Positions 10,226 through 18,620 of a DNA stretch of 64,000 nucleotides are shown piece by piece. The stretch is from Cupriavidus respiraculi. GTDB lineage: Bacteria; Pseudomonadota; Gammaproteobacteria; Burkholderiales; Burkholderiaceae. The stretch's first letter is position 1; each line of letters opens with the position of its first letter. The stretch spans positions 310,001 to 374,000 of the forward strand of contig NZ_CAJZAH010000001.1 of the NCBI RefSeq assembly GCF_914271545.1, written 5' to 3'. The notes beneath the pieces are model-generated. The model was not told the origin of the DNA and did not search any database. It worked only from the letters and a program-made list of their open reading frames with translations. The position numbers and the translations under genes are program-made.

Positions 10226-11992
10226 ATGACCTCGTTCACATATGACGCCGTTCTTGCCAACGAAACCGCCGAATGGCCGGCCGTAGCGGCCGACCTGCCT
10301 TCGGCGCGGCAGGCATGGGCGCTGCTGGAAGCGTCGGGCGCGCTTGCAATGCAGGTGGGCGCGACGGGGAACATTCTGCAAGCCACGCAGGCCTCGGCCG
10401 CGCTGCTGGCTTATCCGCTGGAATATCTGCTGCGCTCCTCGATGCAGGACATCGTCTCGTTCGAGGAGAGAGAGCGCACCGCCGCGCTGTTGCAGTCCTG
10501 CGCGCACAAGGGCGAAAGCAGTCACGAGCGCATCCGCTTCGCCTGCGGCATGGTCGGCAGCCGCTGGATCGATGTACGCATGTCCCCGCATGTCACGGAC
10601 GACGGTACGCCCTGCGTGCTGGTGTTCGGTCACGACGTGACCCAATGGATCGAGAGCGAGCAGCGGCTGGTGGCCCAGTCATTCCGCGATCCGCTGACCG
10701 GCATCGGCAACCGCGCGTATATCCGCATGCGCATCGGTGAGCGCCTTGCCGCCGGACTGGCCGGGCAGCCGCCGCTCGCGGTGGCGCTGATGGACCTGGA
10801 CGGCTTCAAGAAGGTCAACGACTCGCTGGGCCACGAGTTCGGCGATGCGCTGCTCAAGGAGCTCGCCGTCCGGCTAGAGGGCACGATGCGGTCCAGCAAC
10901 ATGGTCGCGCGCCTGGGCGGCGACGAATTCGTGCTGCTGCTCGATGGCGTGACGTCGGAAGAGGATGCGGTTGGCGTGCTCGACCGCATCATCCATGTCT
11001 GCCGCCAGCCGTTTCACCTGGCCGGCTGCCAGGTGCGCGTGACCACCAGCGTGGGGCTCGCGTTCGCCACCGGCACCGAGGAATCCGAGTCGCAGCTGCT
11101 GCGCCGGGCCGACCTTGCCATGTACGAAGCGAAGGCCCAGGGCAAGAACCGCTTCCACGTCTATTCCCCGCAGCTCGACCACCGCCTGAACGAGCAGTTC
11201 CGCATCGAGCAGAGCATGTTCGAGGCCGTGCAGAACGGTGAATTCGTACTGTATTACCAGCCCATCGTGTGGCCCGGCAGCGGCGAGGTGTGCGCCGCCG
11301 AGGCGCTGATGCGCTGGGAGAGCCCCAACGGCATGATCGCCCCGGACAAGTTCATCCCGGCCGCCGAGGGCAACGGGCTGATCAAGCATCTGGGCGCGTG
11401 GGCGCTGCGCTGCGCGTGCGCACAGCTCGCGCTGTGGGACGCCTCCGGCTTCCAGGTCGGGCATATCTCGGTCAACGTCTCGCCGGTCCAGTTCCAGCAT
11501 CCGGGCTTTGCGGACAGCGTGCGCCGGGCCATCGAGGACGCAGGCATCAGCGCCCACCGCCTCGTGCTGGAGATCACCGAGGGCGTGCTGATGACCGACC
11601 CGAAGACCGCCGAGGCGGTGCTGGTCGAGCTGCGCGCGCTGGGCATCCGCTTCGCGGTGGACGACTTCGGCACCGGGTATTCGAGCCTGGCCTACCTGCG
11701 CCGTTTCCCGCTGTCCGCGCTGAAGATCGACCGCAGCTTCGTGTCGGACATGGTCGAGTCGCCGCATGCGCGCACCATCGTCTCGGCGGTGCTGTCGCTG
11801 GCGCGCGAACTGGGCCTGGTGGCGATCGCCGAGGGCGTGGAGACCGACGCGCAGCGCGATCTGCTGATGGCGCAGGGCTGCGACCTGGTCCAGGGCTGGC
11901 GCTATGCCAGGGCCATGAGCCCGGCACAGTTCGAGGAAGCCGTGCGCGAAGGCCGGCACGTGATCAGCTCCGCGGACGTGTTTACGAAGTGA
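10226..11992 (+). CDS. PAS-GGDEF-EAL cyclic-di-GMP protein
   Basis: A 588-residue soluble protein with an N-terminal PAS-like sensor (about 30-145), a diguanylate cyclase domain (about 150-315) and a phosphodiesterase domain (about 325-580). The GGDEF motif is intact (231-235), and no RxxD inhibitory site stands in front of it (the local sequence is SSNMVARL). The EAL domain keeps EAL (359-361), LEITEGVL, DDFGTGYSSL and AIAEGVET, so both making and breaking of c-di-GMP are chemically possible. Which activity dominates cannot be told. The start at ATG 10226 has only a weak GGTGG upstream. An HDOD gene follows after 8 bp, forming a signalling operon. Confidence 0.92.
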   Translation: MTSFTYDAVLANETAEWPAVAADLPSARQAWALLEASGALAMQVGATGNILQATQASAALLAYPLEYLLRSSMQDIVSFEERERTAALLQSCAHKGESSHERIRFACGMVGSRWIDVRMSPHVTDDGTPCVLVFGHDVTQWIESEQRLVAQSFRDPLTGIGNRAYIRMRIGERLAAGLAGQPPLAVALMDLDGFKKVNDSLGHEFGDALLKELAVRLEGTMRSSNMVARLGGDEFVLLLDGVTSEEDAVGVLDRIIHVCRQPFHLAGCQVRVTTSVGLAFATGTEESESQLLRRADLAMYEAKAQGKNRFHVYSPQLDHRLNEQFRIEQSMFEAVQNGEFVLYYQPIVWPGSGEVCAAEALMRWESPNGMIAPDKFIPAAEGNGLIKHLGAWALRCACAQLALWDASGFQVGHISVNVSPVQFQHPGFADSVRRAIEDAGISAHRLVLEITEGVLMTDPKTAEAVLVELRALGIRFAVDDFGTGYSSLAYLRRFPLSALKIDRSFVSDMVESPHARTIVSAVLSLARELGLVAIAEGVETDAQRDLLMAQGCDLVQGWRYARAMSPAQFEEAVREGRHVISSADVFTK

Positions 11993-12000
11993 AGGCAACG

Positions 12001-13452
12001 ATGTCCAGCAAGGCGTTTCTCGAAACCCTGTGGAACCGGATGGCGCAGCAGGGCGATTTCCCCACCCTGCAGTACTCCATCGACAATATTTCGAAGACCC
12101 TCAACGGCGACCTGAGCGTCGGCGAGATGGCCACCAGCGTGCTGTCGGATTTCAGCCTGTCGCAAAAGGTGATCCGGCTGGCCAATTCCGCGATGTACCG
12201 CTCCTTTGGCGGCGAAGTCACCACGGTGTCGCGCGCCATCCTGGTCCTCGGCGTGGATGCCATCAGCCATCTGACCCTGGGCGTGCAGCTGCTGGACTAT
12301 TTCCATGGCACCGCGCCCAAGCGGCCCGAGGCCGCCCAGGCGCTGCAGCAGGCCATGATGGCGGGCGAAATCACCCGGGCGCTGAACAACGCCCGCGGCA
12401 TCAATGATGGCGAGGAAGCCGTCGTCTGCACGCTGATGCACCATATCAGCCGCCTGCTGCTGATCTTCTATTTCCCGCAGGAGTGGGAGCGCGTGGAGGC
12501 GCTGCGCGACGGCCAGGGAATGGAGGAGGGGCAGGCCTGCAAGGAGGTGTTCGGCATCTCGCTGGAAGAGGTGGGCGCGGCCGCCGCGGTCAAGTGGCGT
12601 CTGCCGGCGTTGATCGCCAAGTCCATGACGCGCACCCGTCCCACCGACGACGCGGAGCTGGAGACGCATGCCGACTGGCTGGGCGCGATGGGCTGGATGT
12701 CGTCGCAGGCGGCGGCCTCCGTGCTGCGCGGCGAGCCCGAGGAGGCGATCCAGGAAGCGCTGATGTCCCATGCGGTGAAGCTGGGGCTGGAGGCGGCGGA
12801 TGTGGAAGGTGCGATCCGGCAGGCGACCTCGCTGAACGCGTCCCTGGCGAACCCACCGTCGGCCCGTGCGGCCGAGCCGGACCAGGCGCCCAGCGCGCAG
12901 CCGCGCCAGGACGTCGGCAAGCCCTCCGACGCGGTGAGCCGGCTGAACCAGGCGCTGGTCGAAGTGCGGCGCGAAGGGCCGGATGCGTCGGTGGCGCAGC
13001 TCGCGCCGCTGGTGCTCGAATCCGCGATGCGCGCGCTCAATTTCTCGCGCTGCTTCCTGATGCTGCTCAATCCCGCGGCCAAGCGCTTCGGCGCCCGGCT
13101 GGGCTTCGGCGAAGGCATGCGCGACAAGCTCGATGCGCTGGCGTTCGAAGAAAGCTTCGTGCCCGACATCTTCCACTTCGCCAGCATCGCGCAGGAGCCG
13201 CTGTACTTCGCCGACACCTTCGAGCCGCAGGTGGCGCAACGCGTGCCGCGCTGGTATCGCGAGACGCTGCCCGATGCGCGCTCGGTGCTGCTGGTGCCGG
13301 TCAAGGTACGCAACCGGTGCGTCGCGCTGATGTGCGGGGACTGGGGCCCGACGCCTTGTGCCGAGGAGCTGACGGAAGCCGAGATCGAAGCGGTGGACCG
13401 GCTCGCGCAGGAGATGTCCAGCGGCTTCATGCGCTCGGCCAGCCAGCGCTGA
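12001..13452 (+). CDS. HDOD domain protein with C-terminal GAF domain
   Basis: A 483-residue cytoplasmic signalling protein. An HDOD domain covers about residues 15-240, with FPTLQYSIDNISKTL and FSLSQKVIRLANSAMYRSFGG near the front and LMHHISRLLLIFYFP near 145. A Pro/Ala-rich linker (about 280-305) leads to a GAF-like domain (about 320-475). HDOD proteins usually act in regulation rather than as enzymes, often alongside c-di-GMP or chemotaxis proteins. The gene starts 8 bp after the GGDEF-EAL stop, so the two are probably co-transcribed and work in one pathway. Confidence 0.88.
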   Translation: MSSKAFLETLWNRMAQQGDFPTLQYSIDNISKTLNGDLSVGEMATSVLSDFSLSQKVIRLANSAMYRSFGGEVTTVSRAILVLGVDAISHLTLGVQLLDYFHGTAPKRPEAAQALQQAMMAGEITRALNNARGINDGEEAVVCTLMHHISRLLLIFYFPQEWERVEALRDGQGMEEGQACKEVFGISLEEVGAAAAVKWRLPALIAKSMTRTRPTDDAELETHADWLGAMGWMSSQAAASVLRGEPEEAIQEALMSHAVKLGLEAADVEGAIRQATSLNASLANPPSARAAEPDQAPSAQPRQDVGKPSDAVSRLNQALVEVRREGPDASVAQLAPLVLESAMRALNFSRCFLMLLNPAAKRFGARLGFGEGMRDKLDALAFEESFVPDIFHFASIAQEPLYFADTFEPQVAQRVPRWYRETLPDARSVLLVPVKVRNRCVALMCGDWGPTPCAEELTEAEIEAVDRLAQEMSSGFMRSASQR

Positions 13453-13605
13453 GGCAGGGCGCCGCGGCGCCACGCCCGTTGTCAACCCTGCATGCCGTTG
13501 TCAGGCGTGCATGCGAAACCGGCAACGGCGCCCCGGCAGCGGCGCGTGGCGGTCGGCACGATCCCTGCGTGAAGGCGGGCATCTACACCCCGTGAGTCAG
13601 CCCCC

Positions 13606-13746
13606 ATGTCCAAGAACGAGGAATACGGCACCACCGCCGAGTCGGCACGCGCCTCCACGCGCGGCGGGCACCTGATCGCCAAGCCGGCGATCTGGGTGTG
13701 CGTGGCCATCGTCATCGTCGGCCTGCTGGTGATGTCCTACTGGTAG
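13606..13746 (+). CDS. Small single-pass membrane protein (46 aa), hypothetical
   Basis: A 46-residue frame (ATG 13606, TAG 13744-13746) has a polar N-terminal half (MSKNEEYGTTAESARASTR) and a C-terminal hydrophobic helix (AIWVCVAIVIVGLLVMSYW) of about 19 residues. This is the layout of a tail-anchored or bitopic micropeptide. No strong ribosome site is visible. It lies 153 bp after the HDOD gene and just before a terminator for the opposing gene. Function is unknown. Confidence 0.55.
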   Translation: MSKNEEYGTTAESARASTRGGHLIAKPAIWVCVAIVIVGLLVMSYW

Positions 13747-13769
13747 CCGGCCCGCCAGCCGGCCCCAAC

Positions 13770-13796
13770 AAAAAAGCCCCCGCACTGGCGGGGGCT
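13770..13796 (-). terminator. Rho-independent terminator for the Bug receptor gene
   Basis: A 9-bp perfect stem (AGCCCCCGC at 13775-13783, GCGGGGGCT at 13788-13796) with a 4-nt loop is followed, read on the minus strand, by a run of six T. This is the textbook intrinsic terminator pattern, placed 42 bp past the stop of the minus-strand Bug gene. Confidence 0.85.
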
Positions 13797-13837
13797 GTCC
13801 GGACCATCCATGGGGCCGTTGCAGCCCCGCGGCACGA

Positions 13838-14827
13838 TCATTCGGCCGTGATCTTCATCGACTTGATGTCGCGGTCCCAGCGCAGCAGTTCCTCGTTCAC
13901 GCGGGCCTTGAACTGCGCCGGCGTGCTGCTCTCGGGTTCCACGCCCTGCTGCGCGAACGCTTCCACCAGTTCCGGCTTGGCCAGCGCCTTCTTGATCTCG
14001 CGGGCGAGCTGGTCGAGCACCGCCGGATCGGTGCCGCCGGTGGTGAACATGCCGTACCAGCTCGAGAAGTCGTAGCCGGCCACGCCAGCCTCGGCCATGG
14101 TCGGCACGTTGGGCAGGGAGGGCACGCGCTTCTTGGTGGTGACGGCCAGGATCTTGGCCTTGCCCGTCTTCAGCGCCGCCATGGCGACCGGCACCGAGGC
14201 GAACACCATGTCGACGTTGCCGGCGTACAGATCGTTCATGGCCGGGCCATTGCCCTTGTACGGAATGTGCAGCAGATCGACGCCCGCCAGCTTCTCCATC
14301 AGCGCGCCGGAGACGTGCAGCGTGGTGCCATTGCCGGACGACGCATAGGTATAGCCGTCCGGCTTCGCCTTGGCCGCGGCGATCAGCTCCTTCACGTTGT
14401 TGAAGGGCAGGCCATTGCGGATCAGCAGCACGTTGGCCGCCTCGGCAACCAGCGAGACCGGCGCCAGGCCGGTGCGCGGGTCGTACGGCATCTTGCGGGT
14501 CAGCGCGGGCAGCACGGTCTGCGCGCCGGCGCTGCCCAGCAGCAGCGTGTAGCCATCGGGCGGCGCCTTGGCCACGATATCCGAACCGATCAGGCCGCCG
14601 GCGCCGCCGCGGTTCTCCACGACCACCGCCTGGCCCATGCTCTGCTGCAGTTCCTTGCCCAGGATGCGGGCGATGGTGTCGTTGGCCCCGCCGGCCGCGA
14701 AGGCCACCACCAGACGGATGGGCTTGGAGGGGTACTTGTCGGCCGCCATGGCCGCGGCGGGCAGGGCGCACAGCGCGGCAAGCGCGATCAGGGTACGGCG
14801 GCGAAGGGCGTTTCGGGCAGCGAACAC
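13838..14827 (-). CDS. Bug/TctC-family periplasmic binding protein
   Basis: A 329-residue exported solute receptor of the tripartite tricarboxylate transporter (Bug) family. The signal peptide ends at about residue 29 (AAAMAAD). The mature protein starts YPSKPIRLVVAFAAGGAND, the family hallmark, and has DGYTLLLG, LLHIPYKGNGPA and the late PNVPTMAEAGV motif. It starts with GTG 14827 with GGAG upstream and has its own terminator. No TctA/TctB membrane genes are nearby, as is common for the many orphan Bug receptors in Burkholderiales. The ligand, probably a carboxylate, is not predictable. Confidence 0.93.
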   Translation of the reverse strand: MFAARNALRRRTLIALAALCALPAAAMAADKYPSKPIRLVVAFAAGGANDTIARILGKELQQSMGQAVVVENRGGAGGLIGSDIVAKAPPDGYTLLLGSAGAQTVLPALTRKMPYDPRTGLAPVSLVAEAANVLLIRNGLPFNNVKELIAAAKAKPDGYTYASSGNGTTLHVSGALMEKLAGVDLLHIPYKGNGPAMNDLYAGNVDMVFASVPVAMAALKTGKAKILAVTTKKRVPSLPNVPTMAEAGVAGYDFSSWYGMFTTGGTDPAVLDQLAREIKKALAKPELVEAFAQQGVEPESSTPAQFKARVNEELLRWDRDIKSMKITAE

Positions 14828-14983
14828 GGCAGAAGTCTCCTTGGGTTGGCGCGATTATAGGGCCGACCCATATAAAGGAAAATTAAGACTTTATTCGGTC
14901 AACCGTAACGATTTCTTGTTTGTTGGCTTGCGACTTCGGAGCGGCCAGCCGGCGCCGGTTAGCGGGGCAAGGCGTCAAGGCCC

Positions 14984-15316
14984 TCACGCCTGCACCCGCC
15001 AGCCCATCACGATGACCGCCATGCCGAGAAGCGCGATGGCGGCGCCAGTCCAGTCCCACACGGAGAGCTTCACGCCGTCCACCAGGCGCAGCCACACCAG
15101 CGCGGTAAAGACATAGACGCCGCCGTAGGCGGCATAGACGCGGCCGCTGGCGGCCGGATGCAGCGACAACAGCCAGACGAACAGCGCCAGGCTGGCCGCG
15201 GCCGGCAGCAGCAGCCAGGCCGAAGCGCCCTTGCGCAGCCACAGGTAGGGCAGGAAGCAGCCGACGATCTCGGCGAGCGCCGTGGCGAAGAACAGGGCAG
15301 TGGTTTTCAGCAGCAC
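14984..15316 (-). CDS. ynfA: YnfA/UPF0060 family small membrane protein
   Basis: A 110-residue integral membrane protein with four hydrophobic helices. It closely follows the YnfA pattern: [19 protein letters not shown] at the start, then [18 protein letters not shown] and [18 protein letters not shown] chose GTG 15316 because the resulting length and N-terminus match E. coli YnfA (108 residues). An ATG at 15361 would add 15 charged residues and is less likely. YnfA proteins resemble small multidrug resistance pumps, but transport activity in this organism is not shown. It stands alone. Confidence 0.85.
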   Translation of the reverse strand: MLLKTTALFFATALAEIVGCFLPYLWLRKGASAWLLLPAAASLALFVWLLSLHPAASGRVYAAYGGVYVFTALVWLRLVDGVKLSVWDWTGAAIALLGMAVIVMGWRVQA

Positions 15317-15628
15317 GATGCGTGTCCGTGGTGAGTGCGTTGTCGCGGCCGGTCCGCGCAATCTCCGGTGTTGCCGGACAAGGATGGTACAGGCCGAACG
15401 GGTCCTTGCCCCCGCGCCGCCCAGTGACTAACCTGCAGTCACACCAGATCGGGCGACTGGGGGATAGCGTCGACCCGATCGATTCCAGCCCGAGTTCTCC
15501 GTTCGATCCGCTTCGCCCATTGGTTGCCGGCGTGCCGCCGTGTTGCCCGGGGCACCGTCGGCTCCGCGGCTCGCTCGTGCTTTTTCCAAAGCCGGGGATA
15601 AAGCCAGCAAGCCGAAAGGAGCAATACC
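15317..15628. other. 312-bp divergent intergenic region with two inverted repeats
   Basis: No gene is supported here. Two inverted repeats are visible. GTGACT (15424-15429) pairs with AGTCAC (15437-15442). GATCGGG (15447-15453) pairs with CCCGATC (15474-15480), and that stem extends by CGAC/GTCG with one bulge. They lie 150-200 bp upstream of the hydrolase gene and could be operator or leader-RNA structures. Confidence 0.4.
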
Positions 15629-16453
15629 ATGGGCATGATCGCTACCAAGGATGGCACCGAGATCTTCTACAAGGATTGGGGGGAAGGGCAGCCGATCGTC
15701 TTCCACCACGGGTGGCCGCTGAGCGGCGACGATTGGGACGCGCAGATGCTGTTCTTCCTGGCCAGGGGCTATCGCGTCATCGCCCATGACCGGCGCGGCC
15801 ACGGTCGCTCGAGCCAGGCGGCGAGCGGCCACGACATGGACCACTATGCCGCCGACGTGGCGGCGATGGTCGAGCATCTGGACCTGCGGGATGCGATCCA
15901 TATCGGCCATTCGACCGGCGGCGGGGAGGCGACCCGCTATGTCGCCCGCCATGGCAAGGGCCGCGTGGCCAAGCTCGTGCTGATCGGGGCGGTGCCGCCG
16001 CTGATGGTAAAGACGCCCGACAATCCGGGCGGACTGCCGGTGGAGGTGTTCGACGGCTTCCGGCAGCAGCTGGCTGCCAATCGCGCCCAGTTCTACCTCG
16101 ACGTGGCCAGCGGTCCCTTTTATGGCTACAACCGGCCGGGCGCGCAGGCGCAGGACGGCGTCATCCGCAACTGGTGGCGGCAGGGCATGATGGGCGGGGC
16201 CAATGCGCACTACCACGGCATCAAGGCATTTTCCGAGACTGACTTCACCGCGGACCTGCAGGCGATCGAGGTGCCGACGCTGGTGATGCATGGCGACGAC
16301 GACCAGATCGTGCCGATCGCGGACTCGGCGCTGCTGTCGGTGAAGCTGCTCAAGCGGGGCACGCTGAAGGTCTACGAGGGCTTGCCGCACGGCCTGTGCA
16401 CCACGCATGCCGACATCGTCAACGCGGCCCTGCTGGAATTCGTGCAAGGCTGA
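15629..16453 (+). CDS. Alpha/beta hydrolase of the non-heme chloroperoxidase/esterase family
   Basis: A 274-residue cytoplasmic alpha/beta-hydrolase. The nucleophile elbow is GHSTGGGE with Ser95. The oxyanion region is [11 protein letters not shown] (about 26-36). The acid lies in [10 protein letters not shown] and the base in [10 protein letters not shown]. This set matches the cofactor-free haloperoxidase/esterase group, whose members act as esterases or perhydrolases and show peroxidase activity mainly in vitro. The start at ATG 15629 has AAAGGAGC upstream. It is a single gene converging on the small exported protein. Confidence 0.9.
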   Translation: MGMIATKDGTEIFYKDWGEGQPIVFHHGWPLSGDDWDAQMLFFLARGYRVIAHDRRGHGRSSQAASGHDMDHYAADVAAMVEHLDLRDAIHIGHSTGGGEATRYVARHGKGRVAKLVLIGAVPPLMVKTPDNPGGLPVEVFDGFRQQLAANRAQFYLDVASGPFYGYNRPGAQAQDGVIRNWWRQGMMGGANAHYHGIKAFSETDFTADLQAIEVPTLVMHGDDDQIVPIADSALLSVKLLKRGTLKVYEGLPHGLCTTHADIVNAALLEFVQG

Positions 16454-16464
16454 CCGGCTCGCGG

Positions 16465-16483
16465 GGCCGGCCGGTGGCCGGCC
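16465..16483. terminator. Hairpin between convergent genes
   Basis: GGCCGGCC (16465-16472) and its inverted copy (16476-16483) form an 8-bp GC stem around a 3-nt loop, 12 bp after the hydrolase stop and 19 bp from the end of the opposing gene. No U-tract follows. The terminator role is inferred from position. Confidence 0.4.
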
Positions 16484-16501
16484 TCCCGGGATCGGCCTGG
16501 C

Positions 16502-16813
16502 TCAGTGCCAGCGGTGATGGTCGTGGCGATGCTCCCACTGGCGCTCGCGCCAGCCGCGGGCATGGCCGTAGGGCGGGCCGTAGCGTACCGGTGCGGGGCG
16601 TACCACCACTGGCGCCGGCACATAGGCGACCGGCGGCGGTGCATAGACCGGCTGGGGCGCGTACACGGGAACCGGCCGGTGGTAGACCGGCGCCGGCGCC
16701 ACCACCACGCCCGGCACGCCAATGCCCACATCGACATGCACGCCGGCATGCGCTGCCGCGCTGGCCGCAAGCATTGCACCACCGAGCGCCACCGTTGCGA
16801 GAATCCGTTTCAT
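16502..16813 (-). CDS. Exported proline/valine-rich small protein with histidine-rich tail
   Basis: A 103-residue protein with a clear signal peptide (MKRILATVALGGAMLAASAAAHA). The mature part is low complexity: repeated P-V-Y and YAPP units (VYHRPVPVYAPQPVYAPPP...), ending in a strongly basic, histidine-rich tail (EHRHDHHRWH). Similar small YXPP proteins are common in Cupriavidus, Ralstonia and Burkholderia and are uncharacterised. The histidine tail could bind metal, but that is a guess. The start at ATG 16813 follows GGGGGA. It lies 114 bp downstream of the cupin gene on the same strand. Confidence 0.75.
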   Translation of the reverse strand: MKRILATVALGGAMLAASAAAHAGVHVDVGIGVPGVVVAPAPVYHRPVPVYAPQPVYAPPPVAYVPAPVVVRPAPVRYGPPYGHARGWRERQWEHRHDHHRWH

Positions 16814-16927
16814 GGTCGTCCCCCTGAGACACCGTTGAACATGGCCGCAATGTAGGGCGCGGCGCCGTAATATGGGCGCCGCGAAGTGTTGCAATTGTGA
16901 CGTCGGATTACGGCGCACCGCCTCCGC

Positions 16928-17347
16928 TCATCGCTTCAGCGGCGTGGTCAGTTCCTTGTCGTCGGTATCCACCACGAACACCGCGAGCAGCTTGGCCGGC
17001 TCCGTCTTGCTGGCGTTGGCGCTGATATCGTGCCGGTCCCCCGGCATCTCGGTGAAGTTCTGCCCCTTGGTGAACGTGCGCACCGGCCCGCCGTTGAGCT
17101 GGTTGAGCACCGCGCCTTCCAGCACGGTCGCGTAGATCAGGGCGGATTTCGCGTGGGTGTGCGAGGCATTGACGCCGCCCGGCTCGTATTCCACCAGCAC
17201 GCCCTTCAGGCTTTTGCCGGGGATATTGGGAATCTCCTGCTGATAGACCATGGTGACCTTGACCCCGACGGTGTGGTCGTGGGTCTGGGCCGAGGCGGCC
17301 TGCCAGGGCAGGGCGGCGAACAACAGAGAGGCGAGCAGCTTTTTCAT
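16928..17347 (-). CDS. Exported cupin-domain protein
   Basis: A 139-residue protein with a signal peptide (to about residue 20, ASAQ) and one RmlC-like cupin fold. Cupin motif 1 appears as GGVNASHTHAKSALIYATVLEG (His-x-His about residue 65) and motif 2 as PGDRHDISANAS. A metal site is likely. Small exported cupins of this type have no agreed function. The start at ATG 17347 has GGAGATTCCG upstream. It follows the NmrA-like gene by 50 bp on the same strand, so the two probably form an operon. Confidence 0.85.
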   Translation of the reverse strand: MKKLLASLLFAALPWQAASAQTHDHTVGVKVTMVYQQEIPNIPGKSLKGVLVEYEPGGVNASHTHAKSALIYATVLEGAVLNQLNGGPVRTFTKGQNFTEMPGDRHDISANASKTEPAKLLAVFVVDTDDKELTTPLKR

Positions 17348-17397
17348 CGGAATCTCCGGCAAGGGCAGGGGTCTGGTCGGTCGTTGCATCCTGGCGC

Positions 17398-18165
17398 TCA
17401 GGCCGAGGCCTTGGCGCGCTGTACCCATTGGGCGAGGTCGGTGCTGCCCTGGCGGGCGCCGGCCAGCGGCACGAGCGAGAACTCCTCGACGCGGCCGCCG
17501 AAGTAGAGCGCATCGGCGTCGCGCACGACGGTACGCGGGTCGCCGGTCATGCCCAGGTAGCGGCGCACGAATTCGTCCAGCGGCGCGCGTTCCGGGCCGG
17601 CGATCTCGACGATGCCGTTGACCGCGGCGCCGACGGCGACGTCGGCAAGGGCGGCGGCCACATCGTCCGCCGCGATGGGCTGGAACAAGCCGCCCGACAG
17701 CCGGACCGTGCCCTCGCTCGTGCCGGCGTCGGCGATGCCGGACAGGAATTCGAAGAACTGCGTTGCGCGGACGATGGTGTAGGGGACGGGGCCGTCCGCG
17801 ATCAGCGCTTCCTGGGCGACCTTGGCGCGGAAATAACCGTTGTCCGGCATGCGGTCGGTGCCGACGATCGACAGCGCCACGTGGTGCGGGACATTGGCGC
17901 GGGCCTCGGCGGCCAGCAGGTTGCGCGTCGAGGTCTCGAAGAACGCGCGCACGGCGTCGGCTTCCCAGGACGGTGCGTTGGTGACATCGAGTACCACGTC
18001 CGCCCCGGCCAGCGCCTGGTCCAGACCCTCTCCGGTGATGCTGTTCACGCCGCCGCTGGGCGAGGCCGCGACCACGTCATGGCCGGCGGCGCGCAGCAGG
18101 GCGACGGTCTTCGAGCCGATCAGGCCGGTGCCGCCGATGATGACGATCTTGCTGGTTGCGTTCAT
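17398..18165 (-). CDS. NmrA/SDR-like NAD(P)-binding oxidoreductase
   Basis: A 255-residue atypical short-chain dehydrogenase of the NmrA-like group. The N-terminal Rossmann motif IVIIGGTGLIGSKTV (about residues 7-21) binds NAD(P). VPYTIVRATQFFEFLSG (about 140) is typical of the group. No YxxxK active site is apparent, so it may be a redox sensor or a reductase using other residues. The start at ATG 18165 has a strong AAGGAGAAG upstream, which argues against any longer product reading into the upstream tandem repeat. It is followed by the cupin gene. Confidence 0.87.
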   Translation of the reverse strand: MNATSKIVIIGGTGLIGSKTVALLRAAGHDVVAASPSGGVNSITGEGLDQALAGADVVLDVTNAPSWEADAVRAFFETSTRNLLAAEARANVPHHVALSIVGTDRMPDNGYFRAKVAQEALIADGPVPYTIVRATQFFEFLSGIADAGTSEGTVRLSGGLFQPIAADDVAAALADVAVGAAVNGIVEIAGPERAPLDEFVRRYLGMTGDPRTVVRDADALYFGGRVEEFSLVPLAGARQGSTDLAQWVQRAKASA

Positions 18166-18245
18166 GTCTGCTTCTCCTTGTTTCCGGTTTGCCTGCGGCG
18201 ATGCAGGATTGAGATGAATGGTACGGGCGAGAGGCAGGCATCGCC

Positions 18246-18270
18246 GTTCCCGAATTGGGAACAGTGTTCC
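18246..18270. promoter_or_regulatory. Overlapping palindromes, candidate operator of the NmrA-like gene
   Basis: GTTCCC-N5-GGGAAC (18246-18262) overlaps GGAACA-G-TGTTCC (18258-18270). Together they give three GTTCC/GGAAC half-sites in a row, 80-105 bp upstream of the NmrA-like start. The perfect dyads suggest a repressor or activator site. The regulator is unknown; the nearby AraC gene is one candidate. Confidence 0.5.
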
Positions 18271-18314
18271 GATCTTGCGGAAACAATCGAAGGGAGCGGG
18301 GACACCGGGCCGGG

Positions 18315-18530
18315 CAACACCGCAACACCGCCACACCGCAACACCGCAACACCGCCACACCGCAACACCGCAACACCGCAACACCGCAACACCGCAACAC
18401 CGCAACACCGCAACACCGCAACACCGCAACACCGCAACACCGCAACACCGCAACACCGCAACACCGCCACACCGCAACACCGCAACACCGCAACACCGCA
18501 ACACCGCCACACCGCAACACCGCAACTTCG
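18315..18530 (+). repeat. 8-bp tandem repeat array, 26 units plus one degenerate
   Basis: The unit CAACACCG is repeated 26 times without interruption from 18315 to 18522. Units 3, 6, 20 and 25 read CCACACCG. A degenerate 27th unit (CAACTTCG, 18523-18530) closes it. Because 8 is not a multiple of 3, every reading frame on both strands is open through the array and encodes the same octapeptide in rotation (QHRNTATP on plus, RCCGVAVL on minus). Gain or loss of a unit would shift any frame crossing it. It lies between the NmrA-like gene and the SDR-like gene at 18621. Confidence 0.97.
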
Positions 18531-18620
18531 GGACAGTGCCGCAACGCGCGGAAGGCACCGGTTCGCCTGCGGGCCTATAAAGGGCTTCCATCCTTCAAGG
18601 CCGCCGGCAGGGCCGCACAC

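Noticed and set aside
18315-18530. CRISPR array or cysteine-rich repeat protein
   Set aside because: The unit is 8 bp with no spacers, so it is not CRISPR. The peptide repeats appear in every frame only because of the repeat period and lack a ribosome site of their own.
18077-18620. N-terminal extension of the NmrA-like protein through the tandem repeat
   Set aside because: ATG 18165 has a strong ribosome site and gives an immediate Rossmann motif as in the family.
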